Assembly (NCBI RefSeq): GCF_001651035.1
Contig: NZ_LXRG01000110.1
Span: 310,001 to 374,000 of the forward strand
Source: Halomonas sp. ALS9
Lineage (GTDB): Bacteria; Pseudomonadota; Gammaproteobacteria; Pseudomonadales; Halomonadaceae
Reading direction: 5' to 3'
DNA: 64,000 nt
This document shows positions 1 to 9,007 of this stretch, one piece after another (the stretch's first letter is position 1; each line of letters starts with the position of its first letter). Under the pieces are notes generated by a model. That model ran no database searches, was not told the origin of the DNA, and saw nothing but the letters and a program-made list of their open reading frames with translations. A program made the translations under genes and the position numbers.

Positions 1-1
1 A

Positions 2-553
2 AAACAGCTGGAATACAGCTTTCGTCATGGCCTGATGGGCGCCTACGTGCCGTTTTCGGAGTGTACCCGCGAAGCGCTGGTGTTTGTCGACCGCGCCCTG
101 CAAACAGGGCTTTCGGATAACGATCATGACCATCTGATGGCGGTGTACGGTGAACTGCCCGCTTTTGGTGATGTAATACCTGCGCTCGATCAGCTTCGTG
201 ATGCGGGCATACGCTGCGTGGCATTTTCGAACGGCACCGCAGAAGCCGTGTCCAAACTGCTAACGCGGGCGGGCGTTGAGAGCCATATGGACGATGTGAT
301 CAGCGCCGATGAGGTAAAACGCTTTAAGCCAGACCCAGCGGTTTACTCTCATCTGCGTAGTCGCTTAGAGACGCGCCCAGAGCACACATGGCTAGTGTCC
401 AGTAACTCCTTTGATGTGATTGGCGCCGCCCATGCAGGGTTACGCAGTGCCTGGATACGCCGCAGCTCAGATGCCCCCTTTGACCCATGGGGAGTCGAGC
501 CGGATATGACGGCTACCGATCTAGAGACATTGGCGGAACGCATCATCCGCTAG
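2..553 (+). CDS. Haloacid dehalogenase type II, 3' part
   Basis: Open at the left edge: the frame runs in without a stop, so the N-terminus with the catalytic aspartate lies outside the window. The visible part matches L-2-haloacid dehalogenases of the HAD superfamily, which hydrolyse short 2-haloalkanoic acids to 2-hydroxy acids. Visible motifs, in order, are FSNGT (motif II Ser/Asn), KPDPAVY (motif III Lys) and SSNSFDVIGAAHAGL (motif IV acidic loop), followed by a short C-terminal tail with the late SAWIRR stretch seen in this family. An ATG at 35 is internal, because the residues before it (LEYSFRHGL) are also family-like. Other HAD phosphatases are possible, but motif IV favours the dehalogenase subfamily. 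Confidence 0.85.
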   Translation, partial: KQLEYSFRHGLMGAYVPFSECTREALVFVDRALQTGLSDNDHDHLMAVYGELPAFGDVIPALDQLRDAGIRCVAFSNGTAEAVSKLLTRAGVESHMDDVISADEVKRFKPDPAVYSHLRSRLETRPEHTWLVSSNSFDVIGAAHAGLRSAWIRRSSDAPFDPWGVEPDMTATDLETLAERIIR

Positions 554-614
554 GTTGTTAACCTACGTCGACAAGCCGCATAATGACGCACGCTTAACGA
601 CTTAGGAGATGAGC

Positions 615-962
615 ATGTCAGAAAAAATTTACTGTGTTGCCGGTTTTAAACCCAAACCGGGTAAAGAAGAAGCGGTATTCAAAGCGCTTCAGTCGTTAGA
701 GCCGAATACCCACCGTGAAGACGCGTGCATTCACTACACCGTGACCCGGCAGATCGATAATCCCTTCGCCCAGGGCACCAGTTACCCGATTGTTTTTCAT
801 GAAATCTGGGCCAGTCGTGAAGAGTTTGAAGCGCACTGCCAGCGCAAAGAGATTCAAGACTTCTTTGCCAAACACGTGGAAGCACCGGATGGCGATATCG
901 AAGACGCCAATGTGTGCGTTTACACCGATGAGCCATGGAATTTTGACGCGCCCAAGGTATAA
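615..962 (+). CDS. ABM-domain (YgiN/LsrG-like) monooxygenase or isomerase
   Basis: A 115-residue protein with one antibiotic-biosynthesis-monooxygenase ferredoxin-like domain. The segments VAGFKPKPGKEEAVFKALQ and FHEIWASREEFEAHCQ are typical of YgiN-like proteins. The start at 615 is preferred over the ATG at 609 because AGGAG at 604-608 leaves 6 nt to 615 but none to 609. It lies 17 bp before luxS on the same strand with no terminator between, so the two are probably cotranscribed. The family includes quinol monooxygenases and LsrG, which acts on phosphorylated AI-2. The link to luxS is inferred from position only. The family call is firm, the substrate unknown. Confidence 0.85.
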   Translation: MSEKIYCVAGFKPKPGKEEAVFKALQSLEPNTHREDACIHYTVTRQIDNPFAQGTSYPIVFHEIWASREEFEAHCQRKEIQDFFAKHVEAPDGDIEDANVCVYTDEPWNFDAPKV

Positions 963-979
963 GCTAAGAAGGAGCTAAC

Positions 980-1447
980 ATGACCGATAAAAAGATGAAC
1001 GTTGAGAGCTTTAACCTGGATCACACTAAGGTAAAAGCCCCGTACGTACGGTTAGCCGATATCAAGGAAGGCCAGAATGGCGATCGTATCCATAAATACG
1101 ACCTGCGTATCTGCCAGCCCAACAAAGCGCATATGGATATGCCCGCGCTGCACTCCCTTGAGCACTTAATGGCTGAGCTGTCGCGCAATCACACCGATAA
1201 AGTGGTTGATATAAGCCCCATGGGCTGCCAAACCGGCTTCTATATCGCGATGATCAACCACGACGACTACGACGGCGTGATCACCATCATCGAACAAACT
1301 CTGAACGATGTGCTAGAAGCCACCGAAGTACCTGCCTGCAATGAAATGCAGTGCGGTTGGGCCGCCAGCCACAGCTTGGAAGGTGCCCAGGAACTGGCCC
1401 GTAACCTGCTCGCCAAGCGCAGCGAGTGGACTGAAGTATTTGCTTAA
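980..1447 (+). CDS. luxS: S-ribosylhomocysteine lyase LuxS
   Basis: Cleaves S-ribosylhomocysteine to homocysteine and DPD, the precursor of autoinducer-2, as part of the activated methyl cycle. The 155-residue length is normal. The metal site is visible as HSLEHLMAE near residue 53 and the later [10 protein letters not shown] segment, with the catalytic cysteine in [16 protein letters not shown] at 969-974 lies 5 nt before the ATG. It follows the ABM-domain gene closely and is closed by a strong hairpin terminator at 1478-1520. A cytosolic homodimer is expected from the family. Confidence 0.97.
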   Translation: MTDKKMNVESFNLDHTKVKAPYVRLADIKEGQNGDRIHKYDLRICQPNKAHMDMPALHSLEHLMAELSRNHTDKVVDISPMGCQTGFYIAMINHDDYDGVITIIEQTLNDVLEATEVPACNEMQCGWAASHSLEGAQELARNLLAKRSEWTEVFA

Positions 1448-1477
1448 GCGTTATGTGAAACTGCTAGCGTAGTCATC

Positions 1478-1520
1478 AAAACGCCTTCCTTGTGTCAGAT
1501 ATAGCAGGGGAGGCGTTTTT
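1478..1520 (+). terminator. Rho-independent terminator after luxS
   Basis: Inverted repeat with arms 1478-1490 and 1507-1519 (AAAACGCCT with AGGCGTTTT, extended inward by G-U and G-C pairs), loop of 16 nt, ending in a run of T. It closes the ABM-luxS transcript. Confidence 0.85.
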
Positions 1521-1607
1521 ATTGTCTGGGCATTAACGAATGGATAACGCCCACCAACGGTGACATGCTGGCACAACGCACGCATTTTCCAAGGGTGAGG
1601 CACCAAT

Positions 1608-2219
1608 ATGTTGTTGGACACTTGGCTTTTATACCTAATTGCCTGCATTGGCCTGTCGCTTTCACCCGGGCCTAACGGTCTGCTGGCGCTGACCCACGGC
1701 GCCATGCATGGCAGCCGTAAAACCCTGTTTACCATCATCGGCGGTGCGACAGGGTTTATGCTAATTATTGCCCTGTGCATGTTTGGGATTGGGGCGCTGC
1801 TTAAGTCGTCGGTGGTATGGCTGACAGTGCTGAAGTGGGTCGGCGGGGCCTATCTTATTTGGCTGGGGATTCAGGTATGGCGCTCACCGCCGATTACTGG
1901 CGAGCTTGATATGAAGGCAGGCCAAGCAAGCGGCTGGCAGCTTTATCGCCAAGGCGTACTGGCATCGATTACCAACCCCAAAGTACTGCTGTTTTTCAGC
2001 GCTTTTCTATCTCAGTTTATCGACCCGCAAAGCAGCTTGATGCTGCAATTTTTCCTGCTGGCTGGCACCTTTGTCGTTATCGAGTGCGTTGTAGAAGGTT
2101 TGCTCGCCAATATGGCCAACCGTATTCGTCACTGGTTAAAGCGCGTGGGCCGCGGATTCAACCGCACCTGCGGCGGCATCTTCATCGCTATTGGCGCTGC
2201 GCTGCCGCTTAGGGCTTGA
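1608..2219 (+). CDS. LysE/RhtB-family amino acid exporter
   Basis: A 203-residue inner-membrane protein with about six hydrophobic segments and the family signature LSPGPNGLLALTHGAMHG near residues 18-35, followed by GGATGFM and the central GGAYLIWLGIQVW and ITNPKVLLFF motifs. LysE/RhtB proteins export amino acids or derivatives such as homoserine and its lactone. GTGAGG lies 7 nt before the ATG. It sits downstream of luxS but beyond a terminator, so it is probably transcribed separately. Substrate cannot be read from the sequence. Confidence 0.92.
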   Translation: MLLDTWLLYLIACIGLSLSPGPNGLLALTHGAMHGSRKTLFTIIGGATGFMLIIALCMFGIGALLKSSVVWLTVLKWVGGAYLIWLGIQVWRSPPITGELDMKAGQASGWQLYRQGVLASITNPKVLLFFSAFLSQFIDPQSSLMLQFFLLAGTFVVIECVVEGLLANMANRIRHWLKRVGRGFNRTCGGIFIAIGAALPLRA

Positions 2220-2582
2220 GGTTGAGAACACGCAATCGGTAAAAGCATCTATATAGAGTGCTCTTCTAATAAGCTCACGCTTCAATCTCCCCTTGCTGAT
2301 TGGCCTCGTTAATATGCATTGTTGTTAACTAAGCTTTTACGCATATATATCCTTCAGCTATTTCTACACTTAATTAATTAGCTTGTTAATTAGCTACTTA
2401 GCTAAAGTATTAATTACGATTCCCTTATGTAAATATAAATTGTTTTTATTTACATAGTGATTACCTTTTGGTAGTTTTGCCGCAAATAAAACAACACGGC
2501 ATTCCCTTTAGTGGAACAGCGGTGGAAACGTCTGGGTTGGCTCATCGACGTTAATAAGATTCATCTAAGGGAATAAAAAAGC
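2220..2582. other. AT-rich intergenic region upstream of siderophore receptor
   Basis: 363 bp without a credible reading frame and clearly richer in A/T than the neighbouring genes. It holds repeated TTAATTAGCT-type motifs around 2365-2405 and a palindrome at 2427-2455. It must carry the promoter of the TonB-dependent receptor. I looked for a canonical Fur box and did not find a convincing one. Confidence 0.6.
2427..2455. promoter_or_regulatory. Palindromic candidate operator upstream of TonB receptor
   Basis: Perfect 9-bp arms ATGTAAATA (2427-2435) and TATTTACAT (2447-2455) separated by 11 bp. It lies about 130 bp upstream of the siderophore receptor start, where an iron-responsive or other repressor could bind. 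The arms do not fit the Fur consensus well, so the binding protein is unknown. Functional assignment is inference. Confidence 0.4.
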
Positions 2583-4919
2583 ATGCTAACTATTAAGAAA
2601 AAGGCGCTACCCTGCGCGATTGAAACGCTCGCTTCCAAGCCCCGCTATTTCTCGTTTAATCGTAAGCTGCTCGCCGCCAGTGCCTGCATGCTGACCGCGA
2701 TGAGCGTCAATGCACAGGCGCAATCCGACGATGCCCCAGCGGCGGAGCTGAATACCGTAACGGTAACCGGCTACCGTGGCACCTTTATGGATAGTGTGAA
2801 GTATCAGCGGGATGTGCTGGAAACTCCCCGTATCGTTACAGTGCTGACGAGCGATCTACTCGAAGACCAGAACGTTACCGAGTTACGCGATGCGTTACGC
2901 AACGTGTCGGGCATCAGCCTGCAGGCCGGGGAGGGCAATCCGCCCGGTGGAGACCAACTGAAGATTCGTGGCTTTAATGCCCGCGACGATATCAATGTGA
3001 ACGGCTCGCGGGATTTGGGTAATTATTTCCGCGATCCGTTCTACGTTGATCAAATCGAAGTGATTAAAGGGCCTAACTCTGCGTTCTCTGGCCGTGGTTC
3101 TGCGGGTGGTACGATTAACTTCGTCACTAAACAGCCTTTGATGGAAGACCGCAACCGTTTGGAAACCTCCGTTGGGTCTGATGAGTTGTTTCGTGTCACC
3201 GGTGATTTTAACCGGCGTATCGACGATAACAGCGCGCTGCGTCTGAATGTGATGAGCCACACGCAAGACAATCCTGGCCGGGACGTGGTGGATCAAGAGC
3301 GACAGGGTGTTTACGCCGCCTATGTCTGGGGCCTTGAAAGCGATACCCAGGTTGAAGTCGACTTTTTACATACTCGGCAAAACAATACACCCGACCAAGG
3401 TATCCCCATTGATCGGGAAGGGTTTAGTGGCGACACCAGTCAGCTGGGCTCCAATGGGCGTACCTCGGGCGGCCAGCGTGCCAGCGACGGCTACTATACG
3501 GGAGCATTGCCGCCAGGCATTGATTACAGCGACTATTTTGGCCATGTCGATGACTACCAAGATATCGATGTTAACCAGCTAGGGCTTGCCGTTGAACACC
3601 GATTTAGCGATAGCCTGAGTCTGCGTAACCAACTGCGGGTAAGTCGGGTCGAAAATGATTCATTAACCTCATCGCCGCGTTTAATTGTTCCTGAAGCAGC
3701 CTTTGGCAGCGGTGATTTTTCCCAGGTTCAGGTGCGCGGCGATTTAAAACCACGCGACCAAACGGATACGTCGTTCTTCAACCAAACGGACTTAACCGTC
3801 AACTTCGATACAGGCTCGCTGAAGCATGATTTAGTGCTGGGTGCGGAAGTTGGCTATGTCGATATTGAAAACCGTCGCCGCCCCGACGTTAGAGGCCCAG
3901 CCACTAATCTTTATAACCCCACACGCCGTACCCGGCCGGAAGTGCCCTATGATGGCACCCGTCACCGCTTGGAGTCTGAGCAGCTTGGCCTTTATGCATT
4001 AGATACCATCGCCTTTTCGCCGCAGTGGGATTTACATGCCGGGGTGCGCTGGGATCACGTTGAATCAACCGCGATGGATTACGGCTGGGAAGACCCAATA
4101 GGCCCAATTTCGCGTACCGACAGTGAATGGAGCGGTAATCTTGGCCTGGTGTTCAAACCCACCGATAACGGCACGCTGTATGCCTCGGTAGGGACGTCGT
4201 TCGATGTCACCGGCACTTTTGACCGCGGTCTTGTCCAGCTTGCCGGGGGTGGCAGCGCCTTAACCGGTAACCGAGAAGACATTGTCGATCTCGATGCTTT
4301 CAATACCGACCCCGAGCAAACGGTGGCTTATGAGTTGGGCACCAAGTGGAATGTTGCGGATAACCTGTTAGTCAGCGCGGCACTGTTTCGCACCGATAAA
4401 ACCAATGCGCGTACCCCCGCTGTGGGTGGCGGTGACCTGCTCAACGTGCTGGATGGCGAGCAGCGTGTAGAAGGCTTTGAAATTGGTGCCATGGGTAGCC
4501 TGACGCCCGAATGGAAACTATATACCAGCTATACCTTTATGGACTCCGAGGTGCTTAGCTCTAATAACCCATGGGAAGTAGGTTCACGCCTAGGCGGTAC
4601 GCCTGAGCATACGTTTAACCTGTGGAGCGATTACGCCGTTACCTCTCAGTGGAGCATCGGTGGGGGCATGGAGTACGTCGCTGATCAGGTCAATAACGTC
4701 GCGTCTGAGCCGGGAGCACGCCGTCGGCAGGTGGAAATTGATAGCTACACGTTGCTCCATGCGTCGACCGCATACCGCTTTAATGAGGAGCTACAGCTGC
4801 GTATTAATGGCTTTAACCTAGCGGATAAAGAGTATATCTCCCAGTTGGCGGAAGGCGGTGCTCAAGGCATCCCCGGGCCGGGCCGTCATGTTATTGCCAC
4901 GCTACGCTACGACTTTTAA
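2583..4919 (+). CDS. TonB-dependent siderophore receptor (Fiu-like)
   Basis: A 778-residue outer-membrane receptor that would import ferric siderophore using TonB-ExbBD energy. An extended N-terminus leads to a hydrophobic signal segment (about 28-46) ending near NAQAQ. The TonB-box-like stretch NTVTVTGYR follows, then the plug domain (about 70-190; LRNVSGISL, GDQLKIRGFNARDDI, DQIEVIKGP, SAGGTINFVTK) and a beta barrel ending in the aromatic C-terminus LRYDF. The direct neighbour downstream is a PKHD-type hydroxylase, the same pairing as fiu-ybiX and piuA-piuC, which suggests a catecholate-type ligand. Regulation by iron is expected but no clear Fur site is visible. The ligand is not determinable here. 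Confidence 0.93.
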   Translation: MLTIKKKALPCAIETLASKPRYFSFNRKLLAASACMLTAMSVNAQAQSDDAPAAELNTVTVTGYRGTFMDSVKYQRDVLETPRIVTVLTSDLLEDQNVTELRDALRNVSGISLQAGEGNPPGGDQLKIRGFNARDDINVNGSRDLGNYFRDPFYVDQIEVIKGPNSAFSGRGSAGGTINFVTKQPLMEDRNRLETSVGSDELFRVTGDFNRRIDDNSALRLNVMSHTQDNPGRDVVDQERQGVYAAYVWGLESDTQVEVDFLHTRQNNTPDQGIPIDREGFSGDTSQLGSNGRTSGGQRASDGYYTGALPPGIDYSDYFGHVDDYQDIDVNQLGLAVEHRFSDSLSLRNQLRVSRVENDSLTSSPRLIVPEAAFGSGDFSQVQVRGDLKPRDQTDTSFFNQTDLTVNFDTGSLKHDLVLGAEVGYVDIENRRRPDVRGPATNLYNPTRRTRPEVPYDGTRHRLESEQLGLYALDTIAFSPQWDLHAGVRWDHVESTAMDYGWEDPIGPISRTDSEWSGNLGLVFKPTDNGTLYASVGTSFDVTGTFDRGLVQLAGGGSALTGNREDIVDLDAFNTDPEQTVAYELGTKWNVADNLLVSAALFRTDKTNARTPAVGGGDLLNVLDGEQRVEGFEIGAMGSLTPEWKLYTSYTFMDSEVLSSNNPWEVGSRLGGTPEHTFNLWSDYAVTSQWSIGGGMEYVADQVNNVASEPGARRRQVEIDSYTLLHASTAYRFNEELQLRINGFNLADKEYISQLAEGGAQGIPGPGRHVIATLRYDF

Positions 4920-4945
4920 GCATTAGCGTTTAATCAGGTGACATT

Positions 4946-5626
4946 ATGATTGTCAGTTTTGAAAATATTCTGACACCTGAAGAACTGGCGGCGGTGCGCC
5001 GCCAGTTGCACAGTGCCGAGTGGGCGCGTGGAATCAGTGCCGGCCCGCAGGCCAAACAGGTGAAAAAGAATCTGCAAATGCCTGAAGGCTCTGAGGTGCT
5101 TAGAGAGCTGCGCGTACTTGTGATGCGAGCGCTTAATCGTACTCCTGAGCTGATGAGCGCGGTGATGCCGTTTAAGATCATCCCGCCCAACTTTAACCGT
5201 TACACCGTTGAAGATAGCCACTACGGCAAACATATCGACAGTACGCTGCGCTCGCTGCCTGATGGCAGCTACCTGCGTACCGATGTGTCGGCCACGCTGT
5301 TTTTGTCAGAACCGGATGAATACGAAGGCGGTGAGTTAAAAATCATCGACACCTTTGGTGAACAAACGGTGAAATTACCCGCAGGCAGCCTGGTGGCATA
5401 TCCATCAGGCTCGCTGCATGAAGTCACCCCGGTGACCAAAGGGGAGCGCTTGGGCTGCTACATGTTTATGCAGAGTCTCATCCGCGACACTGAGCAGCGT
5501 CGCTTACTTTATGAGATGGATACATCGCTGCGTAAGCTGCGTGCTCAATATGGCGAGCAGAGCACCGAGCTTGTGCAACTAACAGGTACTTATAATAACT
5601 TGGTTAGAATGTGGTCTGAGTGCTGA
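4946..5626 (+). CDS. piuC: Fe(II)/2-oxoglutarate PKHD-type hydroxylase (PiuC/YbiX)
   Basis: A 226-residue 2-oxoglutarate and iron-dependent dioxygenase. The metal-binding facial triad is visible as His96 and Asp98 (YGKHIDSTLR) with distal His158 (SGSLHEV), and Arg168 (KGERLG) is the usual 2-oxoglutarate-binding residue. Length and residue spacing fit the YbiX/PiuC family. It starts 26 bp after the receptor stop, with AGGTG just upstream, so both genes form one operon that a hairpin at 5656-5684 closes. The family is associated with iron-siderophore uptake, but its hydroxylation target is not established. Confidence 0.94.
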   Translation: MIVSFENILTPEELAAVRRQLHSAEWARGISAGPQAKQVKKNLQMPEGSEVLRELRVLVMRALNRTPELMSAVMPFKIIPPNFNRYTVEDSHYGKHIDSTLRSLPDGSYLRTDVSATLFLSEPDEYEGGELKIIDTFGEQTVKLPAGSLVAYPSGSLHEVTPVTKGERLGCYMFMQSLIRDTEQRRLLYEMDTSLRKLRAQYGEQSTELVQLTGTYNNLVRMWSEC

Positions 5627-5655
5627 TGTAAAGGTGTTAACTGTTTCTATCTCTT

Positions 5656-5684
5656 GGCCAGCAAATAGACGTGCTGGCTCTTTT
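5656..5684 (+). terminator. Rho-independent terminator after piuC
   Basis: Stem GCCAGCA (5657-5663) and TGCTGGC (5672-5678) with an 8-nt loop, followed by TCTTTTATT. Placed 30 bp after the piuC stop. Confidence 0.75.
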
Positions 5685-5762
5685 ATTGCGATTAAAAACA
5701 TTTATTGACAAAGATTAGCCATGCTCCTATAAACGCCTTATAACCCATCACCCTAGGCGACC

Positions 5763-6800
5763 ATGTTCCTCCTGATCTCGATTGCTACACTAGCGATTGC
5801 CCTGTCTTTTTTGTGTTCCATACTCGAAGCAGCTCTTCTCTCTATAACGCCCAGCTATATTGCGAAGCTAAAAGAAGATAACCCCAAGCTACACGCCTCG
5901 CTGACCAAGCTGAAAACCAATATCGACCGGCCGCTTGCGGCTATTTTGACGCTTAATACGATTGCCCATACCGTGGGGGCTACAGCGGTAGGTGCTCAGG
6001 CCGCGATCGTGTTTGGTGAAGCCTCTATTGCCATTGTCTCAGCAGTAATGACGATGCTGATTTTGATACTGTCGGAAATTATCCCAAAGACTATTGGCGC
6101 GACTTACTGGCGCGGTTTATCACCGTTTCTGCCACGTTTTTTAAAGCCGATGATTATAGGCCTGCTGCCTTTTATCTGGATGTCGGAGCAGATCACTCGC
6201 CGACTAGGTAAGTCGGAGCACGATGTTGATCTCCGCGATGAAATTAAAGTACTGGCCCGCGTCGGACTAGAAGAGAAGGTGCTGGATGCGGACGAGTCGC
6301 GCACCATTATAAATATGCTAAACCTGCACGATATCGTGGTTAGCAAAGCGATGACCCCGCGCACGGTATGTGAAACCGTGCTACCGGACATGACCGTGAA
6401 AACGTTCGATGAACAGTATGGCAAAGCGCCGTTCACGCGTTTCCCGGTGATGGACAACGGTGAGCAAGCCTTTGGCTATGTACATAAAGCGGATATGTAC
6501 CACGCCGACGATGCCAAAACGATGCGCGAGCTGATGCATCCGATCGGCAGCGTGGACGTCTCACATAACGTTGAGCAGGTATTCACTTCTATGCTGAAAG
6601 ATCACCTGCACATGCGGGTGGTCTACGACGAGCACGGTACCTTTGTAGGTTTAATCACGTTAGAAGACATTATCGAAACCATTTTGGGACAAGATATTGT
6701 CGATGAGACCGACAACGTGGCCAATTTACGCCACTACGCAAAACAGCAGTGGATCAAGCGGGTTAAGCGGGAAGATAAAGACGCCACAGCAGAAGAGTAA
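5763..6800 (+). CDS. CNNM (DUF21) transporter with CBS-domain pair
   Basis: A 345-residue membrane protein. The N-terminal CNNM/DUF21 domain (about 1-140) has several hydrophobic segments and the family motif LSEIIPKTIG. Two CBS domains follow (about 195-310; SKAMTPRTV, FTRFPVMD, LITLEDIIETILG). The C-terminal CorC_HlyC domain found in longer hemolysin-like relatives is absent, and the protein ends in a charged tail. CNNM proteins are implicated in magnesium or other cation efflux, with CBS domains sensing nucleotides. Substrate and direction are inferences from the family. The SD is weak (AGG at 5755-5757). It stands alone between two terminators. Confidence 0.9.
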   Translation: MFLLISIATLAIALSFLCSILEAALLSITPSYIAKLKEDNPKLHASLTKLKTNIDRPLAAILTLNTIAHTVGATAVGAQAAIVFGEASIAIVSAVMTMLILILSEIIPKTIGATYWRGLSPFLPRFLKPMIIGLLPFIWMSEQITRRLGKSEHDVDLRDEIKVLARVGLEEKVLDADESRTIINMLNLHDIVVSKAMTPRTVCETVLPDMTVKTFDEQYGKAPFTRFPVMDNGEQAFGYVHKADMYHADDAKTMRELMHPIGSVDVSHNVEQVFTSMLKDHLHMRVVYDEHGTFVGLITLEDIIETILGQDIVDETDNVANLRHYAKQQWIKRVKREDKDATAEE

Positions 6801-6836
6801 TCCCTAACAAGGGCCTCACTGTTTGTTGATCTAAAG

Positions 6837-6866
6837 CGGCGCCTTTGGGCGCCGTTCTGCTTTTTT
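6837..6866 (+). terminator. Rho-independent terminator after CNNM gene
   Basis: GC-rich stem CGGCGCC (6837-6843) with GGCGCCG (6848-6854), a 4-nt loop and a T-run at 6861-6866. Confidence 0.8.
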
Positions 6867-7027
6867 ACAGCTAGTTATATTCAGGCTTTGGCGCCGTTGG
6901 GCTTCGCTTGGCTGAGCGATTGAACGTTGTGTTACGACTCGCTGTCTTAGCGCAAAATGATCTATAGTGAAGGTGCTGTAAGTCAATTAAGCTATTAGGG
7001 CACCCAATGCCCATTAAGGAGGAAAGC

Positions 7028-7678
7028 ATGTCATTACGTATTAATGCCGTCGTGCCCGATTTCGAAGCGGAGACTAGCCAAGGGCCGATTCGTTTTCATG
7101 ACTGGATTGGTGATAGCTGGGCGATCCTGTTTTCACATCCTAAAGACTTCACCCCGGTTTGCACGACGGAATTCGGTGCCGTTGCGCAGCTGAGTGCCGA
7201 GTGGAAGAAACGCGGTACCAAAGTAATCGGTGTTTCCGTGGATGGCGTTGAAGACCACAAACGCTGGGGCAATGACATCCAAACCGTTAGCGGCAGTGAG
7301 GTCGATTTTCCGATCATCGCCGATGACGGCCTAACGGTGTCAAAGCTTTATGACATGCTGCCGGAAGATGCCTACCTGCCTGATGGGCGTACACCGGCAG
7401 ACAGCGCCACGGTGCGCTCGGTATTTATTATTGGGCCGGATAAGCAGCTGAAGCTATCCATGACCTATCCAATGACCGTAGGGCGCAACTTTGCGGAAAT
7501 CCTACGTGCTCTGGATGCGCTGCAAACCACGTCGAAACACGGCGTTGCTACCCCGGCTGATTGGACAATAGGTCAGGACGTGATTATTCCGCCTAGCGTC
7601 TCTGACGCGGATGCCAAGCAAAAGTATGGCGATTACGAAACAGTTTTGCCCTACCTGCGTAAGACGCCGCTGCGTTAA
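7028..7678 (+). CDS. 1-Cys peroxiredoxin (Prx6 family)
   Basis: A cytosolic thiol peroxidase of 216 residues that reduces hydrogen peroxide and organic hydroperoxides. The peroxidatic cysteine is Cys45 in DFTPVCTTEFG, and it is the only cysteine in the protein, so no resolving cysteine exists and an external reductant is needed. The C-terminal 1-Cys extension (about 150-216; GVATPADWTIGQDVIIPP) is present. The start at 7028 is chosen because AAGGAGG at 7016-7022 lies 5 nt upstream, whereas an in-frame ATG at 7007 has no SD and would include the SD as coding. Monocistronic, closed by a shared hairpin at 7700-7727. Confidence 0.95.
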   Translation: MSLRINAVVPDFEAETSQGPIRFHDWIGDSWAILFSHPKDFTPVCTTEFGAVAQLSAEWKKRGTKVIGVSVDGVEDHKRWGNDIQTVSGSEVDFPIIADDGLTVSKLYDMLPEDAYLPDGRTPADSATVRSVFIIGPDKQLKLSMTYPMTVGRNFAEILRALDALQTTSKHGVATPADWTIGQDVIIPPSVSDADAKQKYGDYETVLPYLRKTPLR

Positions 7679-7699
7679 TCAAGAGTGGTATGAAAAGCG

Positions 7700-7727
7700 A
7701 AAAGCCAGCGCCGATGCGCTGGCTTTT
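7700..7727. terminator. Bidirectional terminator between peroxiredoxin and chemoreceptor
   Basis: Perfect 12-bp stem AAAAGCCAGCGC (7700-7711) and GCGCTGGCTTTT (7716-7727) with a 4-nt loop. A T-run exits in both directions, so it serves both convergent genes. Confidence 0.88.
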
Positions 7728-7738
7728 GCATTGCGCCA

Positions 7739-9007
7739 TCAAGCGGATTCGAGAGCCAGCTGCTCAATCGAGGTCGAAACACTGCGCGCCCCGGTGAGTA
7801 TCTCATTGACGATAATTTCAATTTCACCAACGCTGACTTGGCTCGATTTGCCTTGTTCCACTACCTGTTGCATGGCCTGGGTAGTGCGTTCCACTAAGGC
7901 GCTGTTCTCTTTCAGTACCCGAGTAATATCCTCCACCGCTTCACTCGACCCTTTGGCCAAGCGGCGCACCTCGCTAGCGACCACCGCAAACCCGCGACCC
8001 TGTTCGCCTGCACGTGCGGCTTCTATCGCTGCATTGAGTGATAGCAGGTTGGTTTGATTGGCGATTTTGGCAATTGACTCGGTAATGCTATTGATACTCT
8101 GTGCCTGCTTGTTAAGCGCAGCGATTAGCTGCTGCGCTTCAGCCAAGGTTAGCGCCGCCTGCTCAGAGTCACGTACCACCCGCTGTAGGTGGCTAAGACC
8201 GTTTTGGGCGATCTGCTCTGTTTGCGAAGAGGTGCTTTGGGCGGCAGTGACGGCGCGAGTGGCGGATTCAGCTGCCTGAACGGAACGGGTAATATCGGTG
8301 GCGAACTTGACCACTTTTACTACGTTTCCATTGCTATCTTGAATTGGATTATAAGTCGCCTCTAGCCACACGCTGGTGCCACGAGAATCCAAACGCTCGA
8401 ACTTACCCTGCATGTATTCGCCTTGAGCAAGCCGTTCCCAGAAACGCGGGTTGGCTTGAGAGAAGTTGGCGGGACAAAACATTCGGTGGTGTGCACCCAC
8501 TAATTCATCATTTCGATACCCCATCGCCTGCTCAAAATTTGAATTCGCATTGAGAATCTCACCGCTGGGGGTAAATTCAATCACCGCCATGGAGCTATTT
8601 AACGCGTCTAGCACAGCGTTTTTGCGTTCCGCCTCTTGGTGGGCAGCGGTAATGTCATTGGCAATTTTGAGCACCTCGACAACCTTACCGCGCCGATTAC
8701 TGATCGGTATGTAGGTGGCCTCTAACCAGATTTCCTCTCCCAGGGCATCCGAACGCCGAAAGCGGCCATGCTGACTATGCCCTGCTGCCAGTGCTTGCCA
8801 AAACGCTCGGTACTCTTGGCTATTGCTCTCTTCAGGAAAGCAGAATACACGGTGGTGTTGACCCTTCACTTGGTCAAGGGTGTAACCGACGACGTTTAGA
8901 AATTGCTCACTTGCCTTCTTGATAACCCCTTCAGGTGTAAAAGAGATACAAGCGGTATGTTGGCACAGTGCACTGTGTAAACCATTAGAAGCGAGGCGCG
9001 TGAACAT
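7739..9007 (-). CDS. Soluble PAS-PAS methyl-accepting chemotaxis protein (BdlA-like)
   Basis: A 422-residue receptor without membrane segments. Two PAS domains occupy about 10-125 and 130-250, each with the FCPxxF/FCF-type loop and a WLEATYxPI segment, and a methyl-accepting signalling domain follows. Its hairpin tip is visible as [17 protein letters not shown]. Architecture and length resemble BdlA, which links redox or ligand sensing to biofilm dispersal. The frame stays open 49 codons further upstream, but the start at 9007 has an AGGA about 7 nt upstream and begins right before the first PAS domain. No conserved pentapeptide for CheR tethering is seen at the end. The sensed signal and heme or FAD binding are unknown. 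Confidence 0.9.
   Translation of the reverse strand: MFTRLASNGLHSALCQHTACISFTPEGVIKKASEQFLNVVGYTLDQVKGQHHRVFCFPEESNSQEYRAFWQALAAGHSQHGRFRRSDALGEEIWLEATYIPISNRRGKVVEVLKIANDITAAHQEAERKNAVLDALNSSMAVIEFTPSGEILNANSNFEQAMGYRNDELVGAHHRMFCPANFSQANPRFWERLAQGEYMQGKFERLDSRGTSVWLEATYNPIQDSNGNVVKVVKFATDITRSVQAAESATRAVTAAQSTSSQTEQIAQNGLSHLQRVVRDSEQAALTLAEAQQLIAALNKQAQSINSITESIAKIANQTNLLSLNAAIEAARAGEQGRGFAVVASEVRRLAKGSSEAVEDITRVLKENSALVERTTQAMQQVVEQGKSSQVSVGEIEIIVNEILTGARSVSTSIEQLALESA

Noticed and set aside
5749..5756. CACCCTAG match to the shared 22-bp element before the CNNM gene
   Set aside because: Only 8 bp match, expected by chance about twice in a window of this size, and no dyad is present.
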